Below, piece after piece: positions 11,050 to 21,593 of a stretch of 64,000 nucleotides of DNA. Under the pieces are notes generated by a model. That model searched no databases, had not been told where the DNA came from, and saw only the letters and a list, made by a program, of their open reading frames with translations. The first letter of the stretch is position 1, and every line of letters starts with the position of its first letter. Both the position numbers and the translations under genes were made by a program. The stretch is from Pyrus communis (taxonomy: Eukaryota; Streptophyta; Magnoliopsida; Rosales; Rosaceae), in the NCBI RefSeq assembly GCF_963583255.1, contig NC_084815.1:14741724-14805723 (forward strand), given 5' to 3'.

Positions 11050-13370
11050 GCAAATTACGCCAGCTTTCCATGAAACGATTTCCAAATTTGTTTCCATATG
11101 TAAGTTTTTCAATTTACGTACCTGTAGTAACTTCCACATCAACGGCACTATTTTACCATATTTGCATGTCTATTACGTGTCCTCTCCGATTTTGTTTTAT
11201 TTTGAAAATCCAACTCCTTTCATGCTTTGTAGCTCTTGTGTTGTCGAATTATTTCTTAATTTATTTTAGGAAACTCCGCCTTTTTTGTTGCTCTCAAGAC
11301 ACATCTCTCTTGTTCGGCGACACAACCAACTTTTCTTCTGCCTGGCGGCTGAATATATCTAAACTCTCGGCGAACCAGGTATTCAGATAAAAATTAAATA
11401 TATCAATTTATCAATTTGAAAATCACATTGGATCGGATAAACCAATTCGAACAGTCATGTATCACCTTCCTATGCATTCATTCCAAAATTATTATGGTTT
11501 GTATTGCATATGTCACAATTTTTCGTCCAAGTCTCTTTCTCGCATATATTTAGATCTACAATTCCAACCCGCCCTAGCAAACATAGCAGATTGAGAACTT
11601 GTGATCGCCTCTCTCATGTCAATGGGAAATTTAGAAAAATGCCCATTTTTAGAGGAATAATAATGAGAAAGGAGATCGCCTCTCTTATCTCACATCAACG
11701 GCATTGTCTTACCATATTTGCATGTCTATTACGTGTCCTCTCTGAGTTTTGTTTTATTTTGAAAAATCTCACTCTTTTGTGCTTTCTAACTGTTGTGCTG
11801 TCTATTTACTTCTTCAAGTTCTTTTTGGGAACTCTGCTTTTTTTGTTGCTCTCAAGTCATACCTCTCTTGTTCAGCAGGTACCCATTCTTAAATATATCA
11901 ATTTGTTATATGCAAAATATATCCCTTTTTTAATATAAAATGTACTCATTTTATATATATAATTCATTCAATCTTTTCTCTAATCCATTTTTAAACTTAT
12001 ATGGACACATTATCTATACTATTATTATGGGTACATTATATTTTGTTGATTTGAGAATGTATCCATGTCAAGTTTAATAAAAGAAATTTAATAATGTTAT
12101 TAAACCTAATTTGTTTTTTGTGTTTTTGAAAAATGTACTCATGTTTTGCTACAATAATTTTTTGGTTAGTTTTGATGAATGTACCACCCTTATTAAACTC
12201 CTAATTAATTTCAATTCAAAACATTTCTAAAATATAAAAGGTGAAATTACAATAAGTTTTCAATTTTTTACTTATATGTACCCATTTATATAATTTTTCA
12301 ATTTTTTTCTAATCTTAAATGCACCCATGCTTAAAATACCAATTTTTTATATGTAAAATATACCCCTTTTTTAATATAAAATTCATTCAATCTTTTTTTT
12401 AATCCATTTTTAAACTTATATGGGTACATTATATTTCGTTGATATGAGAATGTATTCATGTCAAGTTTAATAGAAGAAATTTAATAATGTTATTAAGCCT
12501 TCTTTTTTTTTTTTGAAAAATGTAACCATGTTTTGGTACAATATTTTTTTGGTTTGTTTTGACGAATGTACCCATGTGTGTACACACACACACACACACA
12601 CACAATATTGGAGTATAATTTATTTTTGATATTTTTAATCTCATAAATTATGGGTTTAATTTAAATTTTCATTAATATAAATAACTACAAATTTTATTTT
12701 TAATTTAAAAATATAATAACTTACATAGAAATACAATATCACATTAATGTTAGGGATTTCAATAAAAAACTGAAAACCACAAAGGTTTCAGTCAAAGAAC
12801 ATTAGTAGTTAGAGACCGCATCTCACTCTTTTGTGCTTTCTAAAGTTTAGGCAAACCAGGTATTCAAATAAAAACAATAAGATTTACAATTTCTCATAAA
12901 TATAACCAAATAGCATTAATAGATAGAACTATCACAGTATTTAATGTGGCTGTTGTGTCACTAGCATACCTATGAAATTTCTTTACCATTCATAGAGAGT
13001 ATTATTGGTTTTGACTTCCACTTCACCTTTCCTATAATTATCCTATCCACATTTGATTTTTAAACATAGAGAGACTTTAACAAATTAAATAATTGTTTGC
13101 ACTGATTCTGTTTTGTTGTTCAAATTTAAAGCTGAAAATGAAGTTGGACCTGCTAAACCAGTTTGAACAGTCATGTATCAACTTCTTATCCATTCACTCT
13201 AAAATTGTTATGCTATGTATTGCACATGAACCATCCACAATTTTTCTCTCTTTCTGGCATACCTTTGGATCTACCCTGTGAAGCCACCCAATAACCAGAG
13301 TGGGTTCATGAGTTGTGATCGCCTCTCTTATATCAATCGAAAATTTAGAAACATGACCCCTTTTTTTTTG
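11050..13370 (+). repeat. Nested direct duplications in AT-rich spacer
   Basis: Several blocks recur in order. 11140-11320 (catcaacggca, tttgcatgtctattacgtgt, ttgttgctctcaaga) recurs at 11690-11880. 11885-12190 (cccttttttaatataaaat, ttcattcaatctttt, cttatatgg, ttaataatgttatta) recurs at 12320-12570. 11400-11640 (gaacagtcatgtatcac..., gatcgcctctct) recurs at 13140-13360. This is duplicated noncoding DNA upstream of the B3 gene; no coding frame is supported. Confidence 0.7.
12575..12604. repeat. TG/CA microsatellite
   Basis: A run of gtgtgtacacacacacac type, about 14 CA units next to a short GT run, so it is also weakly palindromic. Confidence 0.9.
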
Positions 13371-13705
13371 AGGTCCTAAAAGGCTTTTGCCCCTCATTTC
13401 TTAGATTTTTGTCCATGTTTATGTATAAAAAAAGACTTAGTTTTTATAGTTTTAATTGCATTCAAACCCTTTGCCTGGTTCACATTGCTTGATAGCCCTC
13501 GAGAATAACTTGAACCCGTCTTGAGTGCTTCTCGAGCCATATTCATGTGTCAAGTATTACATTTGAATGCTGCCATATACTCAACAAGTGTTGAAATGGG
13601 CTCAAGTTGTTCTTGAGGGTGTGTGGAGCCATGGGAGTTAGGTAAACAAAGTGTTTGAATCAAATTAAAACTATAAAGCCAATCAAGTGTTGTTACATGT
13701 AAAAC

Positions 13706-13715
13706 ATTATAAAAC
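13706..13715 (+). promoter_or_regulatory. Possible TATA box of the B3 gene
   Basis: attataaaac lies 109 bases before the B3 start codon, a plausible distance for a TATA box plus short leader. No transcript evidence. Confidence 0.3.
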
Positions 13716-13823
13716 TGAGAGGCTAAAGACTTTTTGAGCTTCTAAAAGGTAGCATCTACCACCCGTAGTCAATCTAAGTTTTCATCATCGTAAAAGACTT
13801 GCTAATTTCACTCCTTTTCAGCA

Positions 13824-14522
13824 ATGGAAGTCTGCACAGATCTATCGCTTGCCACTCCCTGCTGCGCAGAGTCAGAAAACCAAGTTCAAGACAAACTGTC
13901 AACAGAACTGAATTTATTCGATCCAACTTGGACCAAATTGAAGAGAACAGCAGAGGACGACACTGCGTTTGCTTCGAACCCAGAGCATGAAACACTGTCT
14001 GCTACTGAGAATGCTATGCAAAAGCTCATGAAGCGAAGAAATGAAGTGGCTGCAAAGATTTCCCGCCTGCTGATCAAATACAGCTTCAATGAGGCCGTGC
14101 AGCAGATTTGGAAGGGGCCAACCAACTCGAGCCGGTTCATGGAGCCGTGGCCGATCAAGAAAACTCTGACGATGACCGACGTTGGACGGAACATGCACAG
14201 GGCCAGCAGGCTAGTGCTGAGGAGAAAGTTGGTTAAGAAACATATCTTGCCCTACTTGAGCTATCAAATTATTAACCGTGTCGAAAATCAGGGAGCAGGG
14301 ATTAGAATCTATGATCTTAATACGAGCTCCGAACATCAATTGATTTTCAAGCGTTGGAAGGGCTCCGGAACTTATGTTTTGATGAGTACATGGAGCCGTG
14401 AATTTGTGAAGAGGCGGCAACTGAAAGAAGGTGATCTGATTGGTTTTTGCTGGGATGCTCACAAGCTGATTCTGGTCTTTTCTGTCGTCATGCGTGCTGG
14501 ATCCCAGTGTCCTTCTGCTTGA
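13824..14522 (+). CDS. B3-domain DNA-binding protein, At2g31720/DUF313-like
   Basis: A 232-residue single-exon protein. Residues 1-100 are a variable, charged N-terminal region; 60-80 hold a basic helix (LMKRRNEVAAKISRLL). Residues about 110-223 form a B3 DNA-binding domain of the plant-specific small B3 group: IKKTLTMTDVGRN (first strand), RLVLRRKLVKKHILPYL, a loop, HQLIFKRW, SGTYVLMSTWSREFVKRRQL, then KEGDLIGFCWD and LILVFSVV. Members of this group are presumed nuclear transcription factors; the target site is unknown. The start chosen is the first ATG of the open frame, and nothing conserved lies upstream. A broken paralogue is at 37640-38135. Overlapping frames on both strands are shadows. 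Confidence 0.8.
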   Translation: MEVCTDLSLATPCCAESENQVQDKLSTELNLFDPTWTKLKRTAEDDTAFASNPEHETLSATENAMQKLMKRRNEVAAKISRLLIKYSFNEAVQQIWKGPTNSSRFMEPWPIKKTLTMTDVGRNMHRASRLVLRRKLVKKHILPYLSYQIINRVENQGAGIRIYDLNTSSEHQLIFKRWKGSGTYVLMSTWSREFVKRRQLKEGDLIGFCWDAHKLILVFSVVMRAGSQCPSA

Positions 14523-14950
14523 AGAAGCTGAGAAGAATTGAGTTCCTTTCTCTTATTAGTTTCTAATGTTATATTATGGATTAAATTTGGCATGTTTTGG
14601 AGAATTAGTATTCTGACGTGCATGTTATGGATTTTTGAATTGGTTGAGGATTAATTTTCTAACTTTATAAGCCAGAGTTTTAATTCTTATCCAGCTGGTT
14701 TGATTACTTTGTTAATTCCCTGAGATACATGCTGCTCATCTCAAGAACATATTTTAGCGCTGGTGGAGTAGACAAGATTTTATCACGATTGGGAGGTTAT
14801 TTTTGTACCTGTCTTTGCACCATGGGCTTGCGTCATTTGAGCCCGCTTGATGATTTGGATGCAACTAGAAATTATGTTTGCGCATTGCTGCGAAATTAGA
14901 AATTATATAAATAAATATGTTTATAAAAATTACAATGCATTAAATCAAAA
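14523..14950. other. 3' flank of the B3 gene
   Basis: Presumed 3' UTR and spacer; T-rich, with no further coding frame that I recognise. Confidence 0.4.
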
Positions 14951-14951
14951 C

Positions 14952-15103
14952 AGTTTTAACGAAAAATTCACGGTACTGTTTACTTTAACGAAAAACCATA
15001 TTTTTACACTAAAAAGTCAATCATGGTACTATTCACTTTACCCTTTATTTTGTCCTTATCATTAAAATTCAAAGTTTTTAAGCCATTTTCATTAGTTTTC
15101 CTT
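14952..15103 (-). mobile_element. Small MITE-like repeat, copy A
   Basis: About 150 bp that begins with gttttaacgaaaaattcacg and ends with cattagttttcctt. The reverse complement of the same sequence is at 42281-42430, with shared phrases 'aaaagtcaat', 'actattcacttt' and 'ttattttgtc'. I recall this as a very common short repeat of rosaceous genomes; its class is not certain. Confidence 0.6.
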
Positions 15104-15400
15104 TACATCAAACTCACAACCACAATGCCCTAATTAAAGATGAATTCAAAACTCTAAATAAATGTAAGTGCTCATATTTAAATTCTATCTCCAAGGTAAT
15201 TTTCTTGCTCGAAAACTTTTATTCACAAAACTAAATTACATTTTTCAACAAAAAAGAAAAAAAAAACCAATTTAACAAACCAAATACAATATACAAACAC
15301 AGCTATTCAATTTAGCTTGATTTATAGTATAAAAAGTTCATTCAAACAACTAAAAGGGAGATTAAAAAAAAGAATAAAAACCAGCCCTTTCCAAACACCA
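15104..15400. other. Unassigned AT-rich spacer
   Basis: No feature supported. The 3' LTR expected for the copia element to the right should fall near here but was not found. Confidence 0.35.
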
Positions 15401-15849
15401 TCCACTCAGGGAAAAATAGTACATTAAGATCAAGTGAGTATACTTTTGGATACTCCCCCTGAGTTTGACATAACTTCCAAATGAGAACTATAAGCATTGC
15501 ATATGATAGTTAGGCATACCAATTCCTCGAACAAGCTTCTGGAAGGTTGACTTCGACAGTGACATCGTGTAGAGGTCGGCAAGGTTGTCTGGGATCGGCT
15601 TGCATGACTTCAATCTCCTGATGCTCTATTGATGTAGATGTAGACGCAATATGTCTTGGCGTTGACTTTGTTGTTGCATCATGTCTTGGTCAGGTGGATA
15701 CATGCGGCATAGTCTTCATGGATCGTCGTCGGGACTCAACGATGGATGAAAACATAGCAAGTACTTCGAATATACTCAACAAGAACTCTTAATCATGTCT
15801 CACTTGTGGCGTAGTGAAGTGAGGTGAGTTTTGGAAAGATTCGAATATT

Positions 15850-16130
15850 TTGCAACTAAGGTCATATCATGGACCTCCAAGATATTGCGATATCCCTAAC
15901 GGTAAAGACATAACCATTTGGGGATTTTGCCTTGTGCGGGTTTGATAAGTAACTTGCATTAGCATAACAACAAGGCAAGCATCATTTCGAGGATCAAGGG
16001 GTTGGATCCTCTCGAGATGCATTGGGATTTTCCCTCGTAGTAACTTCATTGTACGTCTTTAATACCAATTCAGTGGTTGCGTGTAGGCGCGGTGCTGCAT
16101 CTTTACCAAGATCAACAACGAATGAGATGT
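15850..16130 (-). pseudogene. Copia RNase H relic
   Basis: Combining two frames on the minus strand gives NDACLVGYADAGYLSNPHK, then SQNGYVFT and AISWRSM. This is the copia RNase H signature: GYADAGY with the catalytic Asp, 'SQTGYVF' and 'ISW+S'. A one-base shift and a stop after AISWRSMI show it is dead. Confidence 0.75.
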
Positions 16131-16149
16131 CTTGTCTAAATACAATGAG

Positions 16150-17252
16150 CTAAGTACAACAAAGCGCAAAGTTGAACTTTAGATATGGAATTTCGGATTC
16201 CATAACCTCTTCAAGGGTCTCGTTTGCATATAACGTATGGACGATCAAAGGTATACTCAAAAGTAACACATTCGGGCTGTAGTTTGACTGGTAGACCAAG
16301 GTACCATCAGAATAACGCTTGAACTTCATGTTAAGGCATAAACGAGTTTTCCTAAGATCATTCATCTCAAATTCCATCTTCAAGTGCGAGGCAGTTTTCT
16401 CAAGCTCTTCCGGAATCTTAGTGAGATTCGTGTTAATGCATAAACTGTAACTCAAGCAATTCGGAATAAGACTTCATAGTTTAACATGCAAGGGCATAAT
16501 TCATATCCCTGACTGATCAAATAATCACTTAGACGGGTATACCACATCCGTTGGATTGTAAGTGAACGCCTCAAAACGAGTTAATAGGGTGTTTCGTGGT
16601 TTTGGAACTATTTGAACTAGTCCATGTAATTCTTCGGGAACTTACATGTAAATCTCCATATCTATATCCCCATGGAGAAAACACTAACCACATTTCATAA
16701 TGCTGCTATCAATCATAGGATGTTTTGAGAGAAACCTTGCGTCGTAAGGCGTGCATCATATTGCATTATTTCGTTCATCTCATAACGCTTCCTTTCCCAC
16801 TTGTAACACAACAGGGTTACCTTGGGCAGTGTAAGAACAACAGGCCCAATACACACTTTGGTAAGAAATTTGACTTGGAGTGTAATTTTAGTTGTCCAAT
16901 CATTTCTACGTTGCCACAATCAATAGAACATAGTTCGATATCGTCGCTTTTCATTTATGTCGATAGCTACCATATAAGTGAAAATATCATCGATGATAAT
17001 CTCATTTCAATTCCATTTAGCTCATCCAAACTAGTATACTGGACCAAGAACTTCAAGTCTCGGGAGTAATCCGGATTAATCTCATGAGATGGAAATGATT
17101 TAAGACAGCGATTGAGTTTAGATTCATTGTTGTGCCGTGTCTTACTCTTCTAGGGAAGTGAATCCTACGAACCGAATGATCTGTCGTGCTCCAGGCTAAG
17201 ACAGATTGATTGGCTATCTGCCGGTGTACCGAACCATCCAACAGAGGCATCT
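16150..17252 (-). pseudogene. Copia reverse transcriptase relic
   Basis: Minus-strand pieces read RNEKNEI-like KRYEMNEIMQYDARLTTQGF near 16740 (the conserved K-N-E-V-R-YKARLVAQGFSQ block at the start of copia reverse transcriptase) and EELEKTASHLKMEFEMNDL then VYQSNYSPNVL near 16400-16280 (the thumb region before RNase H). The YVDD active-site region between them is not readable in one frame. The right end is cut by the Athila insertion at 17253. Confidence 0.75.
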
Positions 17253-19110
17253 TGATGCGAGAATTATACGCACACAAATTAAACCCTCTTTTTATCAATT
17301 GTAGTAAGTATGTAAGTAGGGATCGTTCTGGACCGGGGATTAGGAGGGATTGTTAATCACTTGGATTTGACTCAAAAACGTAAAAACAAGTTTAAAACAC
17401 TATACTAGACTCAAAGAATGCAAAACTCAAAATAAGATAGATTGTAATGACTAAGACTAAACAAAATATAGGGGGGGGGGGTTGAGGTTTTGACGAAATT
17501 AAACTAAAATGCACAGATTGCAATTAAGGGCAGAATGTAAATATGAATGTGATGAAAATATGGATGAATGCTAGCTAGAAGGTTCTTCTCCACACATGTT
17601 ACACTTGCATACAAGATGATTTTCGGTTGTGCTTTCGATGAGTTATGAAACTCAACACCCCGGGTTAATTAGGTCCGCTTAAATTAACCGTCAAGTTTTC
17701 CTTAAGTTAATGAATTGGATGATTGCATGCGACAACCCAAAGCATTCCCCACAAGTTCCCTACATGAATTGCATAATAGAGATACAAGCAAGAATCATTA
17801 AGCATCATGAAAACTATAAGTGTTGACGAGGCATTCGTTACTATGATTGCATGAAACTTATGCCAAGAATTTATTTAACGCGATTGTTTATAAGCAACCT
17901 CCACTACTTGTGAATATAAGTTCATAACTATTAGGTGAAACTCACTTATATTCTAGCGTCATATTCATGCATGAAAATTAAGCGTGCACTCTCAATAAAC
18001 ATACATAAATAAGTTATCAATCAAACAGTTAAACAAATTGAATTCACAACTTATGAAATTCCAACCAAAGGTAATCAATTCATATTGCAAGCATGAACAT
18101 GTATTTCGAATCCCCCCTAGCCAAGGGGGGTTTAGTTCCTCATACGTACAAGACAAAGATAAGTAAATTTAATCATTGAATATCAGGGAGAGAAAACACC
18201 TAAAAATTCGAACAACTCAAACTTGAATTGTATGAACGTTTAGGCCCTCTTCTCCTCCTCTTTGTTGTGGCACAAGGTCTAAGGAAAGGTTTGGGTTGGT
18301 GTTTGTATGTGGAATGGAGTGGGGAATGATTGGGTAGTGTTTTGGAGGGATGGGGAGTGGTGGAAATGGAAGGGAAGAATGCTGGAATTGGAAGGGAAAA
18401 ACACAAGTTTTGCACGGCAAAGCTTGTGTTTGTTGTTGTGTCCTTGTTTGTGTGAATGCATGGGTTTTTATAGGAGGAATGGGAGAATATGTGGCTGATT
18501 GTTTAAGAATACATGTGGCTCTTATGATTGAGAGTGCATGTGGCTGAAATAATGATGGAAAAACAGCTAGGAAGAATGATTAAAGAGGGAATGCATGTGG
18601 AAGTGTGGCTGCAATGAAGGATAAAAGCTGGAAAATGGAATGGGATGCACGGCAAGGTGATGTTTGGTGCTGGAAATTAATGTGTTTGCATGTGAATTAA
18701 AGCTAGGGTGAATGATGATGAATGCATGTGGATTAAAGAGGGAATATGGAAGAGAATGTGGTTCAATGATGAAGTGGGAAGCTGGAAATGCAAATGGGAT
18801 GCACGGCAATGTGATGTTTGGTGCTGGAAATGAATGGTTTTGCTGGTTCTAAGGCTTTGTTTGATTGGGCTAGGCCCTTTGTTTTATGTCCTAAAGTGCA
18901 TACAAGGCTTCAATTTCGTCCAACACTTTGGCTCCAAGCATAGGCTATCCATTCTAAGCCCAATTTTGCTCCAAAATGCACCTTTTTGCTTCCTTAGCCA
19001 TATGAACCTAGAAACACACGAAAATGGCATAAAGGACTAAAGTAACTAAAGAAACACAACGTAAATGCACGAGAACAAGCCAATTAAGACGCATAAATAT
19101 GCTCCTATCA
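17253..19110 (-). repeat. 3' LTR of the Athila-type element
   Basis: 1858 bp; plus-strand ends TGATGCGAG...CTCCTATCA, so sense ends are TGATAG...GCATCA. By eye it differs from 26211-28068 at about 13-15 substitutions, mainly G/A, plus a variable poly-G run, i.e. below 1 percent, so the insertion is recent. Small open frames inside (for example 18200-18809) recur in every copy and are LTR sequence, not genes. Confidence 0.9.
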
Positions 19111-19125
19111 AATTCCCCCACACTT
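19111..19125 (-). other. Polypurine tract of the Athila-type element
   Basis: In sense orientation aagtgtgggggaatt abuts the 3' LTR start TGATAGG, the expected plus-strand primer position. Confidence 0.8.
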
Positions 19126-21035
19126 AGCTTTTGCTAGTCCTCGAGCAAAACAAAAGAAAAGAAACCAAAAACAAAACAAAACACAATCTAAACCTTCCAA
19201 CGTGTATCTCAGGGATTTCAAACGAACATGACACAATATAGAACATCATTCCCACAACATTTAGCTTTCTTTACACTTCAACAAACACTTAATCATAGTT
19301 ACCATTCACTAGTTCGCATTTAATCAATTAAAACACATTTTGAATGTAGCAACATGCCTTTAGAGAATTTCCTCAATTCCTCACTAGAATGCACTCTATT
19401 TTCACACAGATTTTCTAACTTCACACCCTACACTAGGTATATGTGAGAAGATTGATGTAAATATGAATTCTAATACTCACATATGTTATATCAAAGAAAG
19501 CATTTTCTGGATTTACAACAATGACATGAATATGATCTCATGAATGGAATGCTACTACTTAGAACGAGAACCAGTGATTCCATATGCTCATACCAAATTC
19601 AAACTCCACATATTGAATACATAACATCAAGATAGAAGTTGAGGGTTGTAACGGGGCTAAGGGTAATGGCTAACAAGGAAAAGCAAAGGACAAACAAAGG
19701 TTCTTAAAGCAATAGGAACCAAAGTAATGAAATTGACACTTAAACTCAATTTTAATGGCAGAAATCAACTTTTAAACACAAGGGAAGATTCATGCACAAT
19801 TAGGGTCAAATTCACTCTTTTGGACCCTTCCTTCAATAACCAACACTTGTGAGAGCATTCTCACATATTTTTCAACTCTTTTCTTTCTTTTCAACACTTT
19901 TCTATTTTCTTTTTTTTTTTTCCAAGAAATTTTTTTTTTTTTTTTTTTTATTTCATTCTTTGGCCGTGCCCTATTATATTCCCCCACACTCATTTTCTGC
20001 AATATATTGATCAAAAGGAGTTCATTCTAAATCATGCTTCACTATCCTTTAAGAACAAGGGTATGGGAAGTCCTAATCTAGGCTAGGTAAGGATAATGTG
20101 GCCAACAAAGAAAATAAGCTTGAAAAGGCTCAAAAAAGGGTAATCCTACAATACATGTGAAAAGGGATAGGCTTTTTGGCTTTGGCTTGACTAACAACTT
20201 CATCTTATTGTATGTTATGCAATCAATATCATGCTTTGAATGAAATGGGCATGAGTTCTAGTATTTGGAACTATAATGAAATGCATTCCAAGTAGCAACC
20301 AAGCAAAGAATGATGAGATCATGCAACGGCTTTAGAAAACAAGAAATCACAGATTTATACTCTCCAAAGAACGTTATAGGCTCAAGTCTCACAAGGATGT
20401 AGCTTTAGTTTGAGTTTCTTCCTTCAAGCATGTTACAAAAACTGATTTTCTCTTTGTAATTACATGTGAATTCATAAGCTATAACCATAACCAAGCATAA
20501 ACCAAAGCATAAATCAACTTCCAGCCATGTTTACAACATTCTTTAATAGTCATGACATTAAAAACCAAATCCTCATCATTGTGTTGGAAGGTGACCTAAG
20601 ACACAACAAACACACAAACACAACTCTTTTTGGGTTTTTCAAAGCAATTTTTCAAATTTTTAGGGGATTTTCGGATTTTTAAGTCAAAAACACTCTAAAT
20701 TAGCTTAAAAACACTTAAAAACAGCAAAGAACAACATTGGAAGTTATGGGTGATAAAATCCCACGAATTTGCATCAACAACATTAGTTATCCCCCCACAC
20801 TTAAATCAAACATTGTCCTCAATGTTTCAAGCATAGACTCACACAAATAACAAACAAACAAACAAAACAACATCTAACAACCTAACATGGCAGAAACAAA
20901 ATCAACAACAAAGAGAAGAGTTTAGGAACGCAAATCTGGAATTGGAGTGCTTTCTCGGTCTTCCTTTGTTGAATGCATGGGTTGCCTCCCAAGTAGCGCT
21001 TGCTTTAACGTTGTACAGCCGGACGAAGACCTCAT
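19126..21035 (-). other. Noncoding 3' region of the Athila-type element
   Basis: About 1.9 kb between pol and the 3' LTR with no coding frame. Athila elements often carry an env-like ORF here; none is seen. It includes poly-T runs near 19905-19950 and a conserved-looking 'ggttgcctcccaagtagcgc' phrase at 20971-20990 just after pol. Confidence 0.6.
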
Positions 21036-21593
21036 TCACTCCTTACTAGGGCCCACGGCTTCCAAGGGTATGTCATCCACGACATGCTTCACAAAGGTGT
21101 CATAATAGGGCTTCAAACGATGCCCGTTCACCTTGAATTCATGTCCCGTTTTCAAGCTTTGGATTTGGACTGCACCATGAACAAAAACATTAGTAATAAC
21201 AAATGGTCCAATCCACTTAGAACGTAACTTACCGGGAAACAAACGTAAACGGGAATTGAACAATAACACTTTCTGCCCAATTGAGAATGATTTCCCACGG
21301 ATCATGCTGTCATGGAAAGCTTTGGTCTTTTGCTTGTAAATGCTTGCATTATCGTACGCCTCGTGCCTTATCTCATCAAGCTCATTTAATTGCAATCTCC
21401 TTTGACTTCCCGCTTCATCGAGGTTCATGTTAAACTTCTTGATGGCCCAAAGTGCTTTGTGCTCCAATTCAACGGGAAGATGGCACGCCTTGCCATAGAC
21501 AAGTCGAAAGGGGGACATCCCAATAGGGGTTTTGTACGCCGTACGATACGTCCAAAGTGCATCATCTAACTGTAAGCTCCAATCCTTCCTTGT
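21036..21593 (-). pseudogene. Athila integrase C-terminal remnant
   Basis: The minus strand reads [20 protein letters not shown], then [20 protein letters not shown], and later [13 protein letters not shown]. These are the end of the Ty3 integrase core and its C-terminal GPF/Y module. The catalytic D,D,E region and all of reverse transcriptase are missing upstream, and the frame does not continue from the gag-protease ORF, so no integrase can be made from it. Open from 21518 to the stop at 21036. Confidence 0.85.

Noticed and set aside
18200..18809. Small genes repeated at 18200, 25060 and 27158
   Set aside because: They are the same open frames in each of the three Athila LTR copies; no domain; part of LTR sequence.
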